A stretch of DNA of 64,000 nucleotides from Ornithinibacillus bavariensis. GTDB taxonomy: Bacteria > Bacillota > Bacilli > Bacillales > Amphibacillaceae. The notes under the pieces were generated by a model. That model saw only the letters and a program-made list of their open reading frames with translations, had not been told where the DNA came from and made no database searches. A program made the position numbers and the translations under genes. This document shows, piece by piece, positions 24,417-33,571 of this stretch (the stretch's first letter is position 1; each line of letters begins with the position of its first letter). The stretch is from the NCBI RefSeq assembly GCF_050433565.1, contig NZ_JBNPWZ010000003.1, forward strand, positions 186,001 to 250,000, written 5' to 3'.

Positions 24417-24945
24417 AAGCTCCTACTGGTGTTTCTTCCGGTTCTTCCGGTTCGGTAACTGCTGTTGTGTCCCGGAACGCATATTGAACAGCTTCCTCTT
24501 GTTCTTTTGTCAATGTGGCCATTCCGAATTGTGGTTCTAATTCAACAATAAAATTACCCGATACTGTTGATTCATCTTCTGCACCTGCAGCATCTTCCCA
24601 TGAATCTAAATAACCTTGTGCGTAAACTGCTGGATACTTATCACCTTGTTTTAAATCCTCATCAACAGTAACTTCCCATAATTCTAGTTTTTCACCATCC
24701 AATACAGCTTGGCGAAGCATATCACGTACTGGATCTGTTTTTGATTGAATCGCTTCAATACTTACCTCTGATTCTAGCTCCCCAACTTTCACAATAGTGC
24801 CGTCTTTCGTGACAATACGGTCTAACGAACGTGAATAACTAAAAGTATGCTCCGTCTGAAACGCTAGTTTAGCAGCTTCTTTATTTTGATCACTTAATTT
24901 GCGAAATAACAAAATTTTATTTTTACCTTGCATCATATCTGACAT
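24415..24945 (-). CDS. major tail protein (TP901-1 type)
   Basis: 176 residues. It begins MSDMMQGKNKILLFRKL and includes FSYSRSLDRIVTKDGTIVKVGE and DKYPAVYAQGYLDSWEDAAGAEDESTVSG, which match the TP901-1-like tail tube family. A Pro/Glu-rich tail (TEPEEPEETPVGA) ends it. Forms the stacked rings of the tail tube. A terminator follows directly, as expected for a gene needing high expression. Confidence 0.88.
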   Translation of the reverse strand: MSDMMQGKNKILLFRKLSDQNKEAAKLAFQTEHTFSYSRSLDRIVTKDGTIVKVGELESEVSIEAIQSKTDPVRDMLRQAVLDGEKLELWEVTVDEDLKQGDKYPAVYAQGYLDSWEDAAGAEDESTVSGNFIVELEPQFGMATLTKEQEEAVQYAFRDTTAVTEPEEPEETPVGA

Positions 24946-24957
24946 GGTATAACCCTC

Positions 24958-25356
24958 CTAATTTATTGTCATATCTAATTCTAAAATTCCATGTATAAAC
25001 GTCACACCTGTTGAATTATCAAGCATTATTTGTCCATTATGCCTTTTTGGTATAATTTGATACCCGTTTGTATGTTTCAACTGATAGAATGCGTTTTTGA
25101 TGTTGTTTTGCATGGTGCTTACTGTTTTTCTATCACGTTGAGGATCATCAGCATAAATATGAATTGTAACTTGATAATCGCCAAATAGGTGTGATTTGGT
25201 GCTCCTGCTTTGTTCAAATACCTCTCCTATAAAAACAAATGGATATGTCGATTCCTTACCTGGTAGGTAATTGTACGTCGAATATCCAAGTTGTAGACTG
25301 ATGGCAAACAAAGCATCGTGAATCGCTTGATCTGGTGACTTTTCAATAACTGGCAT
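24958..25356 (-). CDS. tail completion/terminator protein (DUF3168-like)
   Basis: 132 residues with the fold-typical segments IHDALFAISLQLGYSTYNYLP, YPFVFIGEVFEQSRSTKSHLFGDYQVTIHIYADD and a C-terminal strand FIHGILELDMTI. The family lies between the HK97 gp10-like protein and the major tail protein and completes the tail end that joins the head. Confidence 0.75.
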   Translation of the reverse strand: MPVIEKSPDQAIHDALFAISLQLGYSTYNYLPGKESTYPFVFIGEVFEQSRSTKSHLFGDYQVTIHIYADDPQRDRKTVSTMQNNIKNAFYQLKHTNGYQIIPKRHNGQIMLDNSTGVTFIHGILELDMTIN

Positions 25357-25364
25357 TAGATCAC

Positions 25365-25703
25365 CTACTTCATTAATCGTTTCATATCTTGTATGAACTT
25401 TTGTCGTTGTTCGTAATACGCATTCGTCATAAAAGGTCTAGGATACATATACCTGGTGCCATAATTGACGTAACCTGAATACTCAGCCTCGCTTGCAGTT
25501 TTAGCAGTGAATCCATTGTCCTGCGAATATTGTTTAATTTGTCGCTTTAAAAATCCAGTATCAACAGGGGCAAAGCGTTGGGATTTTCTATGCAACTCGG
25601 TACCATTCAGTTGTACAGTCCTCTTAACATCATCTAAATTAGCATTACGTTTCAATTTGCCTTTTAATTTGTCTGCTCCCCTTAATTCAAAACCCCTAGC
25701 CAT
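25365..25703 (-). CDS. HK97 gp10-family head-tail protein
   Basis: About 112 residues from ATG at 25703 (GGAGGGTG upstream; an in-frame start at 25712 is less likely). Contains HRKSQRFAPVDTGFLKRQI and YSGYVNYGTRYMYPRPFMTNAY, the signature of HK97 gp10-like proteins. It acts at the head-tail interface. Confidence 0.88.
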   Translation of the reverse strand: MARGFELRGADKLKGKLKRNANLDDVKRTVQLNGTELHRKSQRFAPVDTGFLKRQIKQYSQDNGFTAKTASEAEYSGYVNYGTRYMYPRPFMTNAYYEQRQKFIQDMKRLMK

Positions 25704-26001
25704 TAGAAACACCCTCCAAGTAAAAAATGCCTTTCCTATAATCGGATTGGCGTTTCACTTGGTATTTTTGTTCATTAATCAAAACATAGTCTATTTTTCC
25801 ATTGTACGGGCGCTGTAGCCTAGCGACCGTAATAACCTTATCAATCTGTCCAAACAGTTCATTAGTCCTCTCAATGCCTAAATTTGATAGATTACAAGGC
25901 TTGGTTGTTTTAATTACTTCGCCATTTACGTATTCACCCTTTATAGGGTCATAATAGCTATTGGTTTCAATAACGAAGGTTATACGTTTATCAAATCGCA
26001 T
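25696..26001 (-). CDS. head-tail adaptor (stopper), 101 aa
   Basis: Begins MRFDKRITFVIETNSYYDPIKGEYVNGEV and has a strand-rich core, as in the phage head-tail joining family. Its ATG overlaps the stop of the upstream connector gene (TAATG), and its end overlaps the gp10-like gene. Confidence 0.75.
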   Translation of the reverse strand: MRFDKRITFVIETNSYYDPIKGEYVNGEVIKTTKPCNLSNLGIERTNELFGQIDKVITVARLQRPYNGKIDYVLINEQKYQVKRQSDYRKGIFYLEGVSNG

Positions 26002-26345
26002 TAGATAAACATCACCTTTCCACGCTTGGGCTTATCTTCGGAGTCATCCTTGTAATCGTCAATGATTTCTTGATAGGGTGCAAAATCCTTGTCTAAGTCA
26101 TAAAATTCAATTCTATGACCCTCAACAGATTCCGCCTTTGCTCCTTCTGTACCAATTCTGTTATATCGGCGTATAGATATTTCCTCAATAACATAATTCA
26201 AATCTGCCGGAACTTCCGTGATACTCTTATTTATTTTTCGAAGTTTACCCAACAAATGACTAGTAACATTCTCGATAATGATATTGAGGGGCTTATCTTG
26301 CAAACTATCCTCAATACCTAGCAGAGTTTTAATACGTTCTATCAT
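26001..26345 (-). CDS. head-tail connector (gp6-like), 114 aa
   Basis: Start ATG at 26345 with GAGGTG 7 bases upstream. The longer open frame upstream overlaps another gene and is rejected, although an ATG at 26363 is possible. The product, with PADLNYVIEEISIRRYNRIGTEGAKAESVEGHRIEF, is typical of the gp6-like connector family that docks under the portal. Confidence 0.8.
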   Translation of the reverse strand: MIERIKTLLGIEDSLQDKPLNIIIENVTSHLLGKLRKINKSITEVPADLNYVIEEISIRRYNRIGTEGAKAESVEGHRIEFYDLDKDFAPYQEIIDDYKDDSEDKPKRGKVMFI

Positions 26346-26355
26346 TGGTTGCACC

Positions 26356-26679
26356 TCACTCATGTAAGGCTTCTTCTGCTTCAATAGCTGCATCCTTACC
26401 CTGTACTTTTTCACCATTTGACAGTTCGAAATATCCCCCGCCAGTGTGCTTAGGGAATTCTTGATTTTCTTTTCTTCCACCATTCTCGTCATGATCTGGT
26501 GGATTCTGATTATCTTCAAGAGATTTAATAAGAACTTCATTACGCTTATTGTTTGTGGATGCAAGTTCTTCAATACGTTCCTTTGATACTGCCACACCGT
26601 CACGAGGGAATGGGTCCCTCGCACGGTATACATGATTGTTATCTTCTAAATCGGTAAAGTCTTTTATTACTTCATACAT
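26356..26679 (-). CDS. hypothetical phage protein, 107 aa
   Basis: N-terminal strand segment MYEVIKDFTDLEDNNHVYRARDPFP, then an acidic, probably disordered middle (NQNPPDHDENGGRKENQE) and a final helical part. Small proteins of this form often stand between the major capsid and connector genes in such phages. The function is not known; a minor head or decoration role is possible. Confidence 0.65.
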   Translation of the reverse strand: MYEVIKDFTDLEDNNHVYRARDPFPRDGVAVSKERIEELASTNNKRNEVLIKSLEDNQNPPDHDENGGRKENQEFPKHTGGGYFELSNGEKVQGKDAAIEAEEALHE

Positions 26680-26693
26680 AAAAAATTACCTCC

Positions 26694-27683
26694 TTATGCT
26701 CCTGTTGGATTGGCTTCCGTCTTGAACTGGAATTTCACAATACGAATTGCTTTTGGATCATAAACACGCTCCCAGTTATTTCCTGTTGCAAGTTCTGCAT
26801 TTGTAGGGAATTCATCCGTTACAGTTGTTTCAGTCCATTTCACTCCACGAGGATGTAAAATACCGATATTACGGTTGATTAGATAATCCTCGCCAGAAGA
26901 TGACTTCTTGTTACGGTCAATTTCTGTTGGAATGATATTAGGGTGAGAACCGTTACCCTTGGCAATGGCACCACTTCCGAATAGATACATAGAGCCAACT
27001 TTATTCGCTGTATCATAATGCATTCCATCATCGACGATTACTCGTTTATTCATAAAGTACCCAATACGGTCAGATTGACCTGCCTCTTGGACGTATTCAA
27101 TCAATTGGCGCTTAGCAAGATATGCTTCAACAGCAGAGTGCATCATTACCCCTGTAAGAAGTCCTTTTGCATCTCCCATTAGTTGAGTTGCATCTATGAA
27201 GCTATCACCGTCTAGTAATGAATCTGTTCCGGCTAAAGCAGAAATATCAAGGACCTTTCCATTCATATTTTTACCTTTGAAAATACCTTCTAGTGTTGCA
27301 AGTAACATTGCTTGGTCACGACGAATCCAATACTTAGAAACTAATTTAGCGATCGCACCCATTGGATCATCACCAGATAGCAATGCAGATAGACCGTTAG
27401 CTCCCCACATACGAGCACGACCTTGTTTACGTGCAACGTCTTTATTAGATGTGATTTTAGCAGCAGTTAAATCGCCCTCATTTTTAATCGTTTCTTCTTC
27501 ACCATCTAAATCATTCCAGAATGGCATATTAACAAGTGTATTTGGACCACTTGCTAAAGCATCAAATTCAGCGTTATTTTCAATAATTCCACTTTGTACC
27601 AAAGCAGATTGTTCCGTTGTTTCTTGAATTACATATTCAGTAAATACCTCTGGTTGAATTACATCAGCAATACGTGTAGTCAA
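26694..27683 (-). CDS. major capsid protein (SPP1 gp13-like)
   Basis: 329 residues. Starts TRIADVIQPEVFTEYVIQET and contains NTLVNMPFWNDLDGEEE, ARMWGANGLSALLSGDDPM and WIRRDQAMLLATLEGIF, which are typical of the SPP1 gp13-type coat protein with HK97 fold. Near the C-terminus, RNIGILHPRGVKWTETTV matches the same group. Directly downstream of the scaffold gene. Confidence 0.88.
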   Translation of the reverse strand: MTTRIADVIQPEVFTEYVIQETTEQSALVQSGIIENNAEFDALASGPNTLVNMPFWNDLDGEEETIKNEGDLTAAKITSNKDVARKQGRARMWGANGLSALLSGDDPMGAIAKLVSKYWIRRDQAMLLATLEGIFKGKNMNGKVLDISALAGTDSLLDGDSFIDATQLMGDAKGLLTGVMMHSAVEAYLAKRQLIEYVQEAGQSDRIGYFMNKRVIVDDGMHYDTANKVGSMYLFGSGAIAKGNGSHPNIIPTEIDRNKKSSSGEDYLINRNIGILHPRGVKWTETTVTDEFPTNAELATGNNWERVYDPKAIRIVKFQFKTEANPTGA

Positions 27684-27702
27684 TTTTCATCATCCTTTTC
27701 GT

Positions 27703-28407
27703 TTATTTATTGGCTTCTGCCTTTAATTTTTTATAAAGCTCTGGGTTTTCTCTTAGAAGTCTGCCTTGCTCAGTTAAATTGAAATGCTCTTTGCTGAATG
27801 GGTTTTTATTGGTTAATGAACTGCCCCCAGCTGGTGGAGTGTCTTGTCTCAAAGCCTCTTTTACCTTAGCGTTTACCGCATCATCGAAAGTCTTTTTTAA
27901 ACTGTTGATGTTCTCAAGAGTCTTTTCGGCATTTTCAGCAAGTAGAAAATCAGCGAATTCAGAAGGTAGTCCTTTTTCTTTTAAGTCGGCTACTGCATCT
28001 GCTCTTAACTCTTTCCTTTCAAGCTCTGCCAAACGCTTTTGAAGGTCCTTTTCTCGTTGTTCTAACTCTTCATTTTTTCTTTCTTCTTCAGATAACTTAG
28101 ATAAGCGTTTTTGCTCTTTTATTGCTTCATCAATTTTTGTTTGAAGCTGGGCATCCCATTCTTGTTGCTTTTTACTTAAGGCACTTGCTAGTTTTCTGTC
28201 AGACTCAGATTCAATCTTTCTTTGAAGCTCTTCTTCCGTTAACTCCAACTTTTTTGGGTCAGTTGGCGGGTCGGCTGGCGGATCCGCTGGAGGGTCTTGT
28301 GGATCTCCTGATTCAGCAAAGAACTGTAAATTTAACTTTAATGGCTCTGGAAACTTTAATTTCTTGCTATCAATAACATTTTTCATTTTTTCAAGTTTGT
28401 TTTTCAT
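27703..28407 (-). CDS. capsid scaffold protein (DUF4355, SPP1 gp11-like)
   Basis: About 234 residues from ATG at 28407, which has GGAG at the right spacing. It has LKLNLQFFAESG near residue 25, a Pro/Asp repeat (DPPADPPADPPTDPKK), a long coiled coil rich in K and E (about residues 55-140), and a C-terminal helical segment. This is the standard layout of DUF4355 scaffolds, which guide coat assembly and leave the mature head. Confidence 0.85.
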   Translation of the reverse strand: MKNKLEKMKNVIDSKKLKFPEPLKLNLQFFAESGDPQDPPADPPADPPTDPKKLELTEEELQRKIESESDRKLASALSKKQQEWDAQLQTKIDEAIKEQKRLSKLSEEERKNEELEQREKDLQKRLAELERKELRADAVADLKEKGLPSEFADFLLAENAEKTLENINSLKKTFDDAVNAKVKEALRQDTPPAGGSSLTNKNPFSKEHFNLTEQGRLLRENPELYKKLKAEANK

Positions 28408-28562
28408 GTTCATTCTCCTTTTCCCACACACGTTTTACTCCCTATCAATTTCATAGCATTTAAAAAAGCCCCAAAAACGCCATTTCAGCCCTTTTACGAC
28501 TTTCTAAATGCAATTACTCTATTAAGCTTGTAAAACCCATGTACGATTAATTTTTAATAATA

Positions 28563-28592
28563 AAAGCACCTAACGCTTGACTGCTAGGTGCA
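28563..28592 (-). terminator. terminator after the 84-aa gene
   Basis: GCACCTA / TAGGTGC stem followed on the minus strand by TTTTATTATT. Confidence 0.7.
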
Positions 28593-28594
28593 TG

Positions 28595-28849
28595 TTATCT
28601 TCTTTGAAGTAAAAAATATCTGTTTGGCGTTCCTAAGTAAATTCCGCCGTTATTCCTTTCAAAATAGAAAAAAGGCTGTCTAATAAACCAATGAAAATAT
28701 CGCCATTGTTTGTGAGGTTTAATGATAAATCTGTGATTCCTCACTAATTTCCCTTTATGCCAGAACATCATCTTGCTATGGTTCTTAAACATCAAAAGTC
28801 TTCTAGCGAAACGGTATACTGTATGACCTTTATGTCTATAAATTTCCAT
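28595..28849 (-). CDS. basic aromatic-rich small protein, 84 aa
   Basis: The protein is strongly basic and rich in H, R, F, Y and W (MFKNHSKMMFWHKGKLVRNH, KQWRYFHWFIRQPFFYFE). It has no membrane segment and no recognised domain. It lies within the head gene cluster and is followed by its own terminator. It may bind nucleic acid, but this is only suggested by charge. Confidence 0.5.
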   Translation of the reverse strand: MEIYRHKGHTVYRFARRLLMFKNHSKMMFWHKGKLVRNHRFIIKPHKQWRYFHWFIRQPFFYFERNNGGIYLGTPNRYFLLQRR

Positions 28850-28919
28850 AAAAACACCCTTTCTTTATTTACAAACGGTTACCGCACCTGGTAACTAGGA
28901 GATACAGATCACTTCCTTT

Positions 28920-29204
28920 CTATTCAAAAGTGAGATTATTATCTTTTAACACTTGATAAAGTACAATTCCAACTCGGTTAATCATATCTTCATCCTGTTC
29001 CTCGTATCCAGCTTCAAAGAAACAAGCATGTAAAATTTCATGAACAAAAACTTGTTCTTTTCTTGTTTGATTAAGTTGAGAATCTAATTCGATTAACCCT
29101 ATATGATAGTTAATCTGTCCCAATGTATTGAAACGGTCGTTTATTCCTTCGATTTCTGTAACATTGTATTCAATACCTGCTACTTTTACTTGATTCGGTA
29201 TCAT
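28920..29204 (-). CDS. putative zinc metallopeptidase, 94 aa
   Basis: Contains HEILHACFFEAG, an HExxH zinc motif at about residues 53-57, in a short protein of the ImmA/IrrE- or SprT-like size class. It starts directly after the minor head protein gene. Many Bacillus prophages carry a similar small protein at this place. The substrate is unknown; head maturation processing is one possibility. Confidence 0.65.
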   Translation of the reverse strand: MIPNQVKVAGIEYNVTEIEGINDRFNTLGQINYHIGLIELDSQLNQTRKEQVFVHEILHACFFEAGYEEQDEDMINRVGIVLYQVLKDNNLTFE

Positions 29205-30119
29205 TTATAATCTCCTCCTTCTCAAATCAGCATCCCATTCCTCGCGATCTACATATCCTGCTTGTGAGCAACGACAATTAGGATGCATCGGAAAGGCATT
29301 CACTCCTACCTCTGCATCCTTTAAATCAAATATCTTTCCATCAAGTGCAGCACAGATGGAACATGCACTTGGCTCTGCGATATATTCGTATTGCTCGATA
29401 TTAGCCTGCTTCATGCTGTCCTGGAATACGTCTTGTTGAACCCTTGCCATTTCTGTTCTTAGTAATCTTTCCGAATTTGAAATACTAGTATTAAACGTCT
29501 TACGCAACTGCCTAGCCAGTTCCCTTGGATTCTTCCCTTGCACAATACCACGGTGCAATAACTTGTCCAATTCGGCACGTAAGGCGGTTTGATTTGCCCA
29601 AAGCCTATCGGACCATGTAGCACTTAGAAATGAAGCATTAACGATTGAATTTATGTGCCTTTCGTTGTAGTTTATTGATTCACCTAAGATTCCTGCTTGT
29701 CTTTCAAACTCATTTCTTGCCTGTTTATTTAATTGTTCAAGTAAAATTCTTTCCTCATCGCTTCCAGCAGCTAATAATTCTAATTCAATGTTCAAACGCA
29801 ACAATTGAAGCCTGTTTATTTTCATCGTCACATTGTATAAGAGCATTTCCTCATTTGCTCGCTTAGTGAAGTTACGCTCTTTTACATAACGCTTTGCTTT
29901 TTCACTATACTTGTCCATATCAAGCTTACTGACACGTTTTCTAGCTTCTTGCATACTAATTCCTTCTGCTTCGGCATAACGACCATAAAAGGCTTCTATT
30001 TGATTTTGAATTTCATCCATAGCCTGCATGTATTTTTGTCTTATTCTTTGAGCAAGGACGGCATCATTTTTGATTTGTTTTTCGATATGTTCAAGTTCTC
30101 TTAATCTCCAGTAATCCAT
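29205..30119 (-). CDS. minor head protein (SPP1 gp7 / Mu F-like)
   Basis: 304 residues. It has a helical N-terminal part and the C-terminal Mu F-like signature, including SNSERLLRTEMARVQQDVF, EYIAEPSACSICAALDGKIFDL and FPMHPNCRCSQAG, with Cys and His residues. It packs with the portal in the procapsid and is implicated in DNA entry in SPP1. Between the portal gene and the metallopeptidase gene. Confidence 0.9.
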   Translation of the reverse strand: MDYWRLRELEHIEKQIKNDAVLAQRIRQKYMQAMDEIQNQIEAFYGRYAEAEGISMQEARKRVSKLDMDKYSEKAKRYVKERNFTKRANEEMLLYNVTMKINRLQLLRLNIELELLAAGSDEERILLEQLNKQARNEFERQAGILGESINYNERHINSIVNASFLSATWSDRLWANQTALRAELDKLLHRGIVQGKNPRELARQLRKTFNTSISNSERLLRTEMARVQQDVFQDSMKQANIEQYEYIAEPSACSICAALDGKIFDLKDAEVGVNAFPMHPNCRCSQAGYVDREEWDADLRRRRL

Positions 30120-30127
30120 AGTTTCAC

Positions 30128-31723
30128 CTACTGTTCACTGATTATTTTTCGAGCTGCAGTTTCGTCAATCTTTAAACCGTCGATTAATAATGCAATTCCT
30201 TGTTCAGATGTGATTAAGCCACCTTTGATGCCTTCAATAATCTTCAGTACACTAGTAATTTGTGCACCGTTTAATGCCTTTTCATCTTCTGTTTTAGCTG
30301 TAGATTCAATCGATTCTGAACCTCCATCTTCACCCTCCTGTTGATTTGGAAATTGATACATATCTTTCCCTGCTTGATTTAATGGACTTTCCTTTTTCAT
30401 TCGTTCCATTTCTTCTTGAGGGTTTTCGATAAACGACAGTAGGCTTAATTTGGTTTCCTCGGATAGCTCGCCATTTAATTTCACAAATGCTTCAATTTCT
30501 TCTCGAAGTGATTTCGGTAAATTAGGAGTAAACGTGATAATAATGTCATTCACATCGAATGTTCCTTCTGCTGCAATACTAGAAATGTTGTTGATTAAAC
30601 GATAACGATCACGTAGAGACTTTTTAAACAAACGTTCTTTTGTGGCCCGTTTCTGCTCCAATCCAAACAGTTTATATTTCATGGCTTCCCCGGATTGAAC
30701 ACCTGAGAACTTTTCATCATTCATATTTGGTGTATAGGTAAACATATGAATATCGTTTTTTATACGGTCCTTATATGCTTCTGTACCTGCAACATCATAC
30801 TTTTTATAAATGTAGTCTGCATCAGCCTGTCCTGCTCTTCCATCTGAATCCATTTCTGTTTGAAGCATTAAAATGTTATGTTCTTTCATTTCTTTAGCAG
30901 TATCAATATCAATATCTAAGTTTCCCACAATCTTAAGCATGGCATCGTTGAAATCAGTCATATAGTTAGCAGTATCTGACTCTGCAGAATCATATAGATC
31001 AATCAAATTAAGCACCTTTTCGAAATCGCCACGTCTAAATTTATTGTTCTGATATTCAATAATCGGTACTCCGCCAAATGAATGTGGTTTTTTCTCGATA
31101 AAAGATAATTCATTTTCCTTCATGTCGAAAGTGTGGATTTCAGTATCCGTATATACTGTAACCAGTATTTCATCCTCTTTAAATTGCTTGTTGAAGTATC
31201 TTACTCCCGCAATTGGATTCATCTCCACTGTATCGTCATAAATAACGAATGTTTCTAAGACGTCTAAAACTGTGAATCTGGTTTCGTCATTTTGATTACG
31301 ATAGAGTAGCTCGTAAGCACGGCCATAAATTGATTGTTCTAATACTAAATCACTGTTATGCTCATCTGCATCATTTGTTCGGTTAATCTCTCTTAATAAA
31401 TCATTAATCTTTTCATTTTTGTACGTTGTTTTGAGTGGAACACCGACCAGGTAGCCCTGAATAAAGCTACTTACATATTCAGCGAATGCGTGTGTTGCTC
31501 GATGGTCTGCAAGATGTTCTTCTTTTCTTCGTGACTCTTCTAAAATAGTCGTATTGTCACCCTCATAATATTCTCGCAATTCCTTTAATCGTGGTCTCTG
31601 ATTGGACATGTGATGATTAATTATTTCCGCAAGATCATCCGTATTTTTTATAAGTTCTTCTGCACTCGAATATGTGTACTGTTTATTTGCTTCATCTGAG
31701 AATCGCTTTTTATATTCTGGCAT
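30128..31723 (-). CDS. portal protein (SPP1 gp6-type)
   Basis: 531 residues. Hallmarks are NTDDLAEIINHHMSNQRPRLKELREYYEGDN at the N-terminus, RATHAFAEYVSSFIQGYLVGVP, and GVQSGEAMKYKLFGLEQKRATKE. The C-terminus is acidic and probably flexible. The dodecameric portal is the packaging channel. It lies 12 bases after the terminase large subunit stop. Confidence 0.92.
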   Translation of the reverse strand: MPEYKKRFSDEANKQYTYSSAEELIKNTDDLAEIINHHMSNQRPRLKELREYYEGDNTTILEESRRKEEHLADHRATHAFAEYVSSFIQGYLVGVPLKTTYKNEKINDLLREINRTNDADEHNSDLVLEQSIYGRAYELLYRNQNDETRFTVLDVLETFVIYDDTVEMNPIAGVRYFNKQFKEDEILVTVYTDTEIHTFDMKENELSFIEKKPHSFGGVPIIEYQNNKFRRGDFEKVLNLIDLYDSAESDTANYMTDFNDAMLKIVGNLDIDIDTAKEMKEHNILMLQTEMDSDGRAGQADADYIYKKYDVAGTEAYKDRIKNDIHMFTYTPNMNDEKFSGVQSGEAMKYKLFGLEQKRATKERLFKKSLRDRYRLINNISSIAAEGTFDVNDIIITFTPNLPKSLREEIEAFVKLNGELSEETKLSLLSFIENPQEEMERMKKESPLNQAGKDMYQFPNQQEGEDGGSESIESTAKTEDEKALNGAQITSVLKIIEGIKGGLITSEQGIALLIDGLKIDETAARKIISEQ

Positions 31724-31735
31724 ATTTCCTCCTTC

Positions 31736-33028
31736 CTACAATCCTAGAGACTGTAATGCTTTGTATTTTTCTTTAGTATCCTTCTTCTTACCTAAGTGGT
31801 AACGCTCCATTGAATACCTTAGAGCATCAATGATGTGGTTATTTTCATCAATAGGCTCGTTCAGCCATTTACCTTCTTTGTCCTGCTTAAATGTGTAGGT
31901 ATTAAATTCCTCAATGGTATGTTCACATGATGGATGAATATAAATCTTGAATCCTTGAAGAAAATTAATACCATGCATGATACTGTCTTTTCCTTTAACA
32001 GAACCATGTAATCGACGAACACCCTTACTAACTAATTCTTTAATTAATCTCGGCTCGGCATTATCACCAGTTATAGAGGCCTTTAACAACTCTTTTTCAG
32101 CAAGCATGTTGTAAATGTCCTGTGTGGTCATTGCCTTTTCGTAATGCTCGTCATATATCCATATTTCTTTGTTGTTTAAATCGATAATAGAACTTGCCAG
32201 AGTAGTAGGGTCATTGGTGAACCCATAGTCCATACCATGAGTGGTTTCCTGTATCTGTTTTATTTTCTCGATTGGGTCAAACTCTTTAACCTCGAAATTC
32301 TCAAATACAAGTCCTTCAGCAACTCCCCATTCACCATCACAAACAATCCTGGCACGTCTAGGATTCGTTCGATATAAATCTTCATATCGCTTCCTATCCA
32401 CTTGATCCAGCCATTCATTAACTCTGAATGTTGTTGTAATAGCAAATACATCATTGCGCCTTGTTTCCTCATCAAAAAACTCACGCTTTAACCAGTGGCG
32501 TTCAGACCATGGGTTAAACGTGAGTGTAATTTGTTTAAAGAACTCTGGATCATCATGCGAACCACGAATAGATTCAACTACTGTATCAAATGCATCTGGA
32601 CTTTCTAGTTGGTATGCTTCCTCTGCCCACACCCAACACAGAATCCCTACATCAACAGAAATAGAAGTAATCTTTAATGGATCATCAAGACCTCTGAACA
32701 ATATCTTCTGTCCAGTCGGTAGATAAGTTATCTCTGGCATGGATTCATTAAACTTGAATAAATGGGCAACCTTTAATTTGTTAGCAGCCCATTTCAAATC
32801 TGTGTATGTCGATTGCTTGTTAGTGTTAGAATAGCGCCTAATTACTAGTAAATTCGCCCATGAATACTTCATAATCCGATGTATATAATTCAATGCTGTG
32901 TTTTTTGATTTTTTACTACCCCTTGAACCTTTTACAACTCGGTAGAACTGTTTATTATTCCAAAAACGGTTATAGCCTTTTCCAATCTGTTGTTTGATTG
33001 AGATCCTTGGTTCCTTAATCGTCATCAT
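31736..33028 (-). CDS. terminase large subunit (PBSX family)
   Basis: About 430 residues. The ATPase part shows FYRVVKGSRGSKKSKNTALN (Walker A-like), WVWAEEAYQL (Walker B-like) and TLTFNPWSERHWLKREF. The nuclease part shows GMDYGFTNDPTTLASS, SITGDNAEPRLIKELV and DALRYSMERY with conserved acidic residues. Start ATG at 33028, with GGAGG upstream inside the small-subunit gene, is preferred to 33046. Packages DNA into the procapsid. Confidence 0.92.
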   Translation of the reverse strand: MMTIKEPRISIKQQIGKGYNRFWNNKQFYRVVKGSRGSKKSKNTALNYIHRIMKYSWANLLVIRRYSNTNKQSTYTDLKWAANKLKVAHLFKFNESMPEITYLPTGQKILFRGLDDPLKITSISVDVGILCWVWAEEAYQLESPDAFDTVVESIRGSHDDPEFFKQITLTFNPWSERHWLKREFFDEETRRNDVFAITTTFRVNEWLDQVDRKRYEDLYRTNPRRARIVCDGEWGVAEGLVFENFEVKEFDPIEKIKQIQETTHGMDYGFTNDPTTLASSIIDLNNKEIWIYDEHYEKAMTTQDIYNMLAEKELLKASITGDNAEPRLIKELVSKGVRRLHGSVKGKDSIMHGINFLQGFKIYIHPSCEHTIEEFNTYTFKQDKEGKWLNEPIDENNHIIDALRYSMERYHLGKKKDTKEKYKALQSLGL

Positions 33029-33512
33029 CCGGCACATCCTCCACAAATACCGGAGTAATATTTTCTATCTGTTGTTTTTCGGTCCACATAGCATAGCGTT
33101 TGCCTAGTAGTTCGGCTGCTTTATTTACATCGCTATTTTTCGTATCAAGATAAACAGTTTCTGCATATTCATTATAAACGACTTTTTCGCTTGTTTTACC
33201 AGATGCCGTTGTATAAGGGATTGTTTCTGCCTTTTTCACAATAACCGTATCCATTTCTTTGCTTTCTCTTCGCAATATCCTAGTTAGTGTTTCCATTACT
33301 TCTTGTTGATCAGCAACTCTTTCACTAGCCAATTCTTCAAGTCTATTTTCTATATATTCTTTAATGTCAGGTTTTGTTAGGTTTTCTGCTCCTATAGCTC
33401 TAGCTGTTTTCTTACTATAACCTGCTTTAATAGCTGATTCTGTTGCATTCCCAGTGATGATATACTCATCAGCAAATTTCTGTTGTTTTATTGTTAATTT
33501 CTTCTTACTCAT
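33015..33512 (-). CDS. terminase small subunit
   Basis: 165 residues. The N-terminal HTH (LTIKQQKFADEYIITGNATESAIKAGYSKKTAR) is the Terminase_2 signature, which recognises the packaging site. A helical oligomerisation region follows, and the C-terminus is acidic (VFVEDVPDDDD). It overlaps the large subunit start. Confidence 0.92.
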   Translation of the reverse strand: MSKKKLTIKQQKFADEYIITGNATESAIKAGYSKKTARAIGAENLTKPDIKEYIENRLEELASERVADQQEVMETLTRILRRESKEMDTVIVKKAETIPYTTASGKTSEKVVYNEYAETVYLDTKNSDVNKAAELLGKRYAMWTEKQQIENITPVFVEDVPDDDD

Positions 33513-33549
33513 GGCATATCACCACCGCCCTTATATTTTTATGCAAAAG

Positions 33550-33571
33550 AAAAAGCACCTCATTGGGTGCT
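33550..33571 (-). terminator. terminator after the 215-aa membrane protein gene
   Basis: AGCACC / GGTGCT stem followed on the minus strand by TTTTTCTTTTGC. Confidence 0.75.

Noticed and set aside
26346..26633. Upstream extension of the connector gene to 26633
   Set aside because: It would overlap the whole 107-residue gene, and a good ribosome binding site supports the start at 26345.
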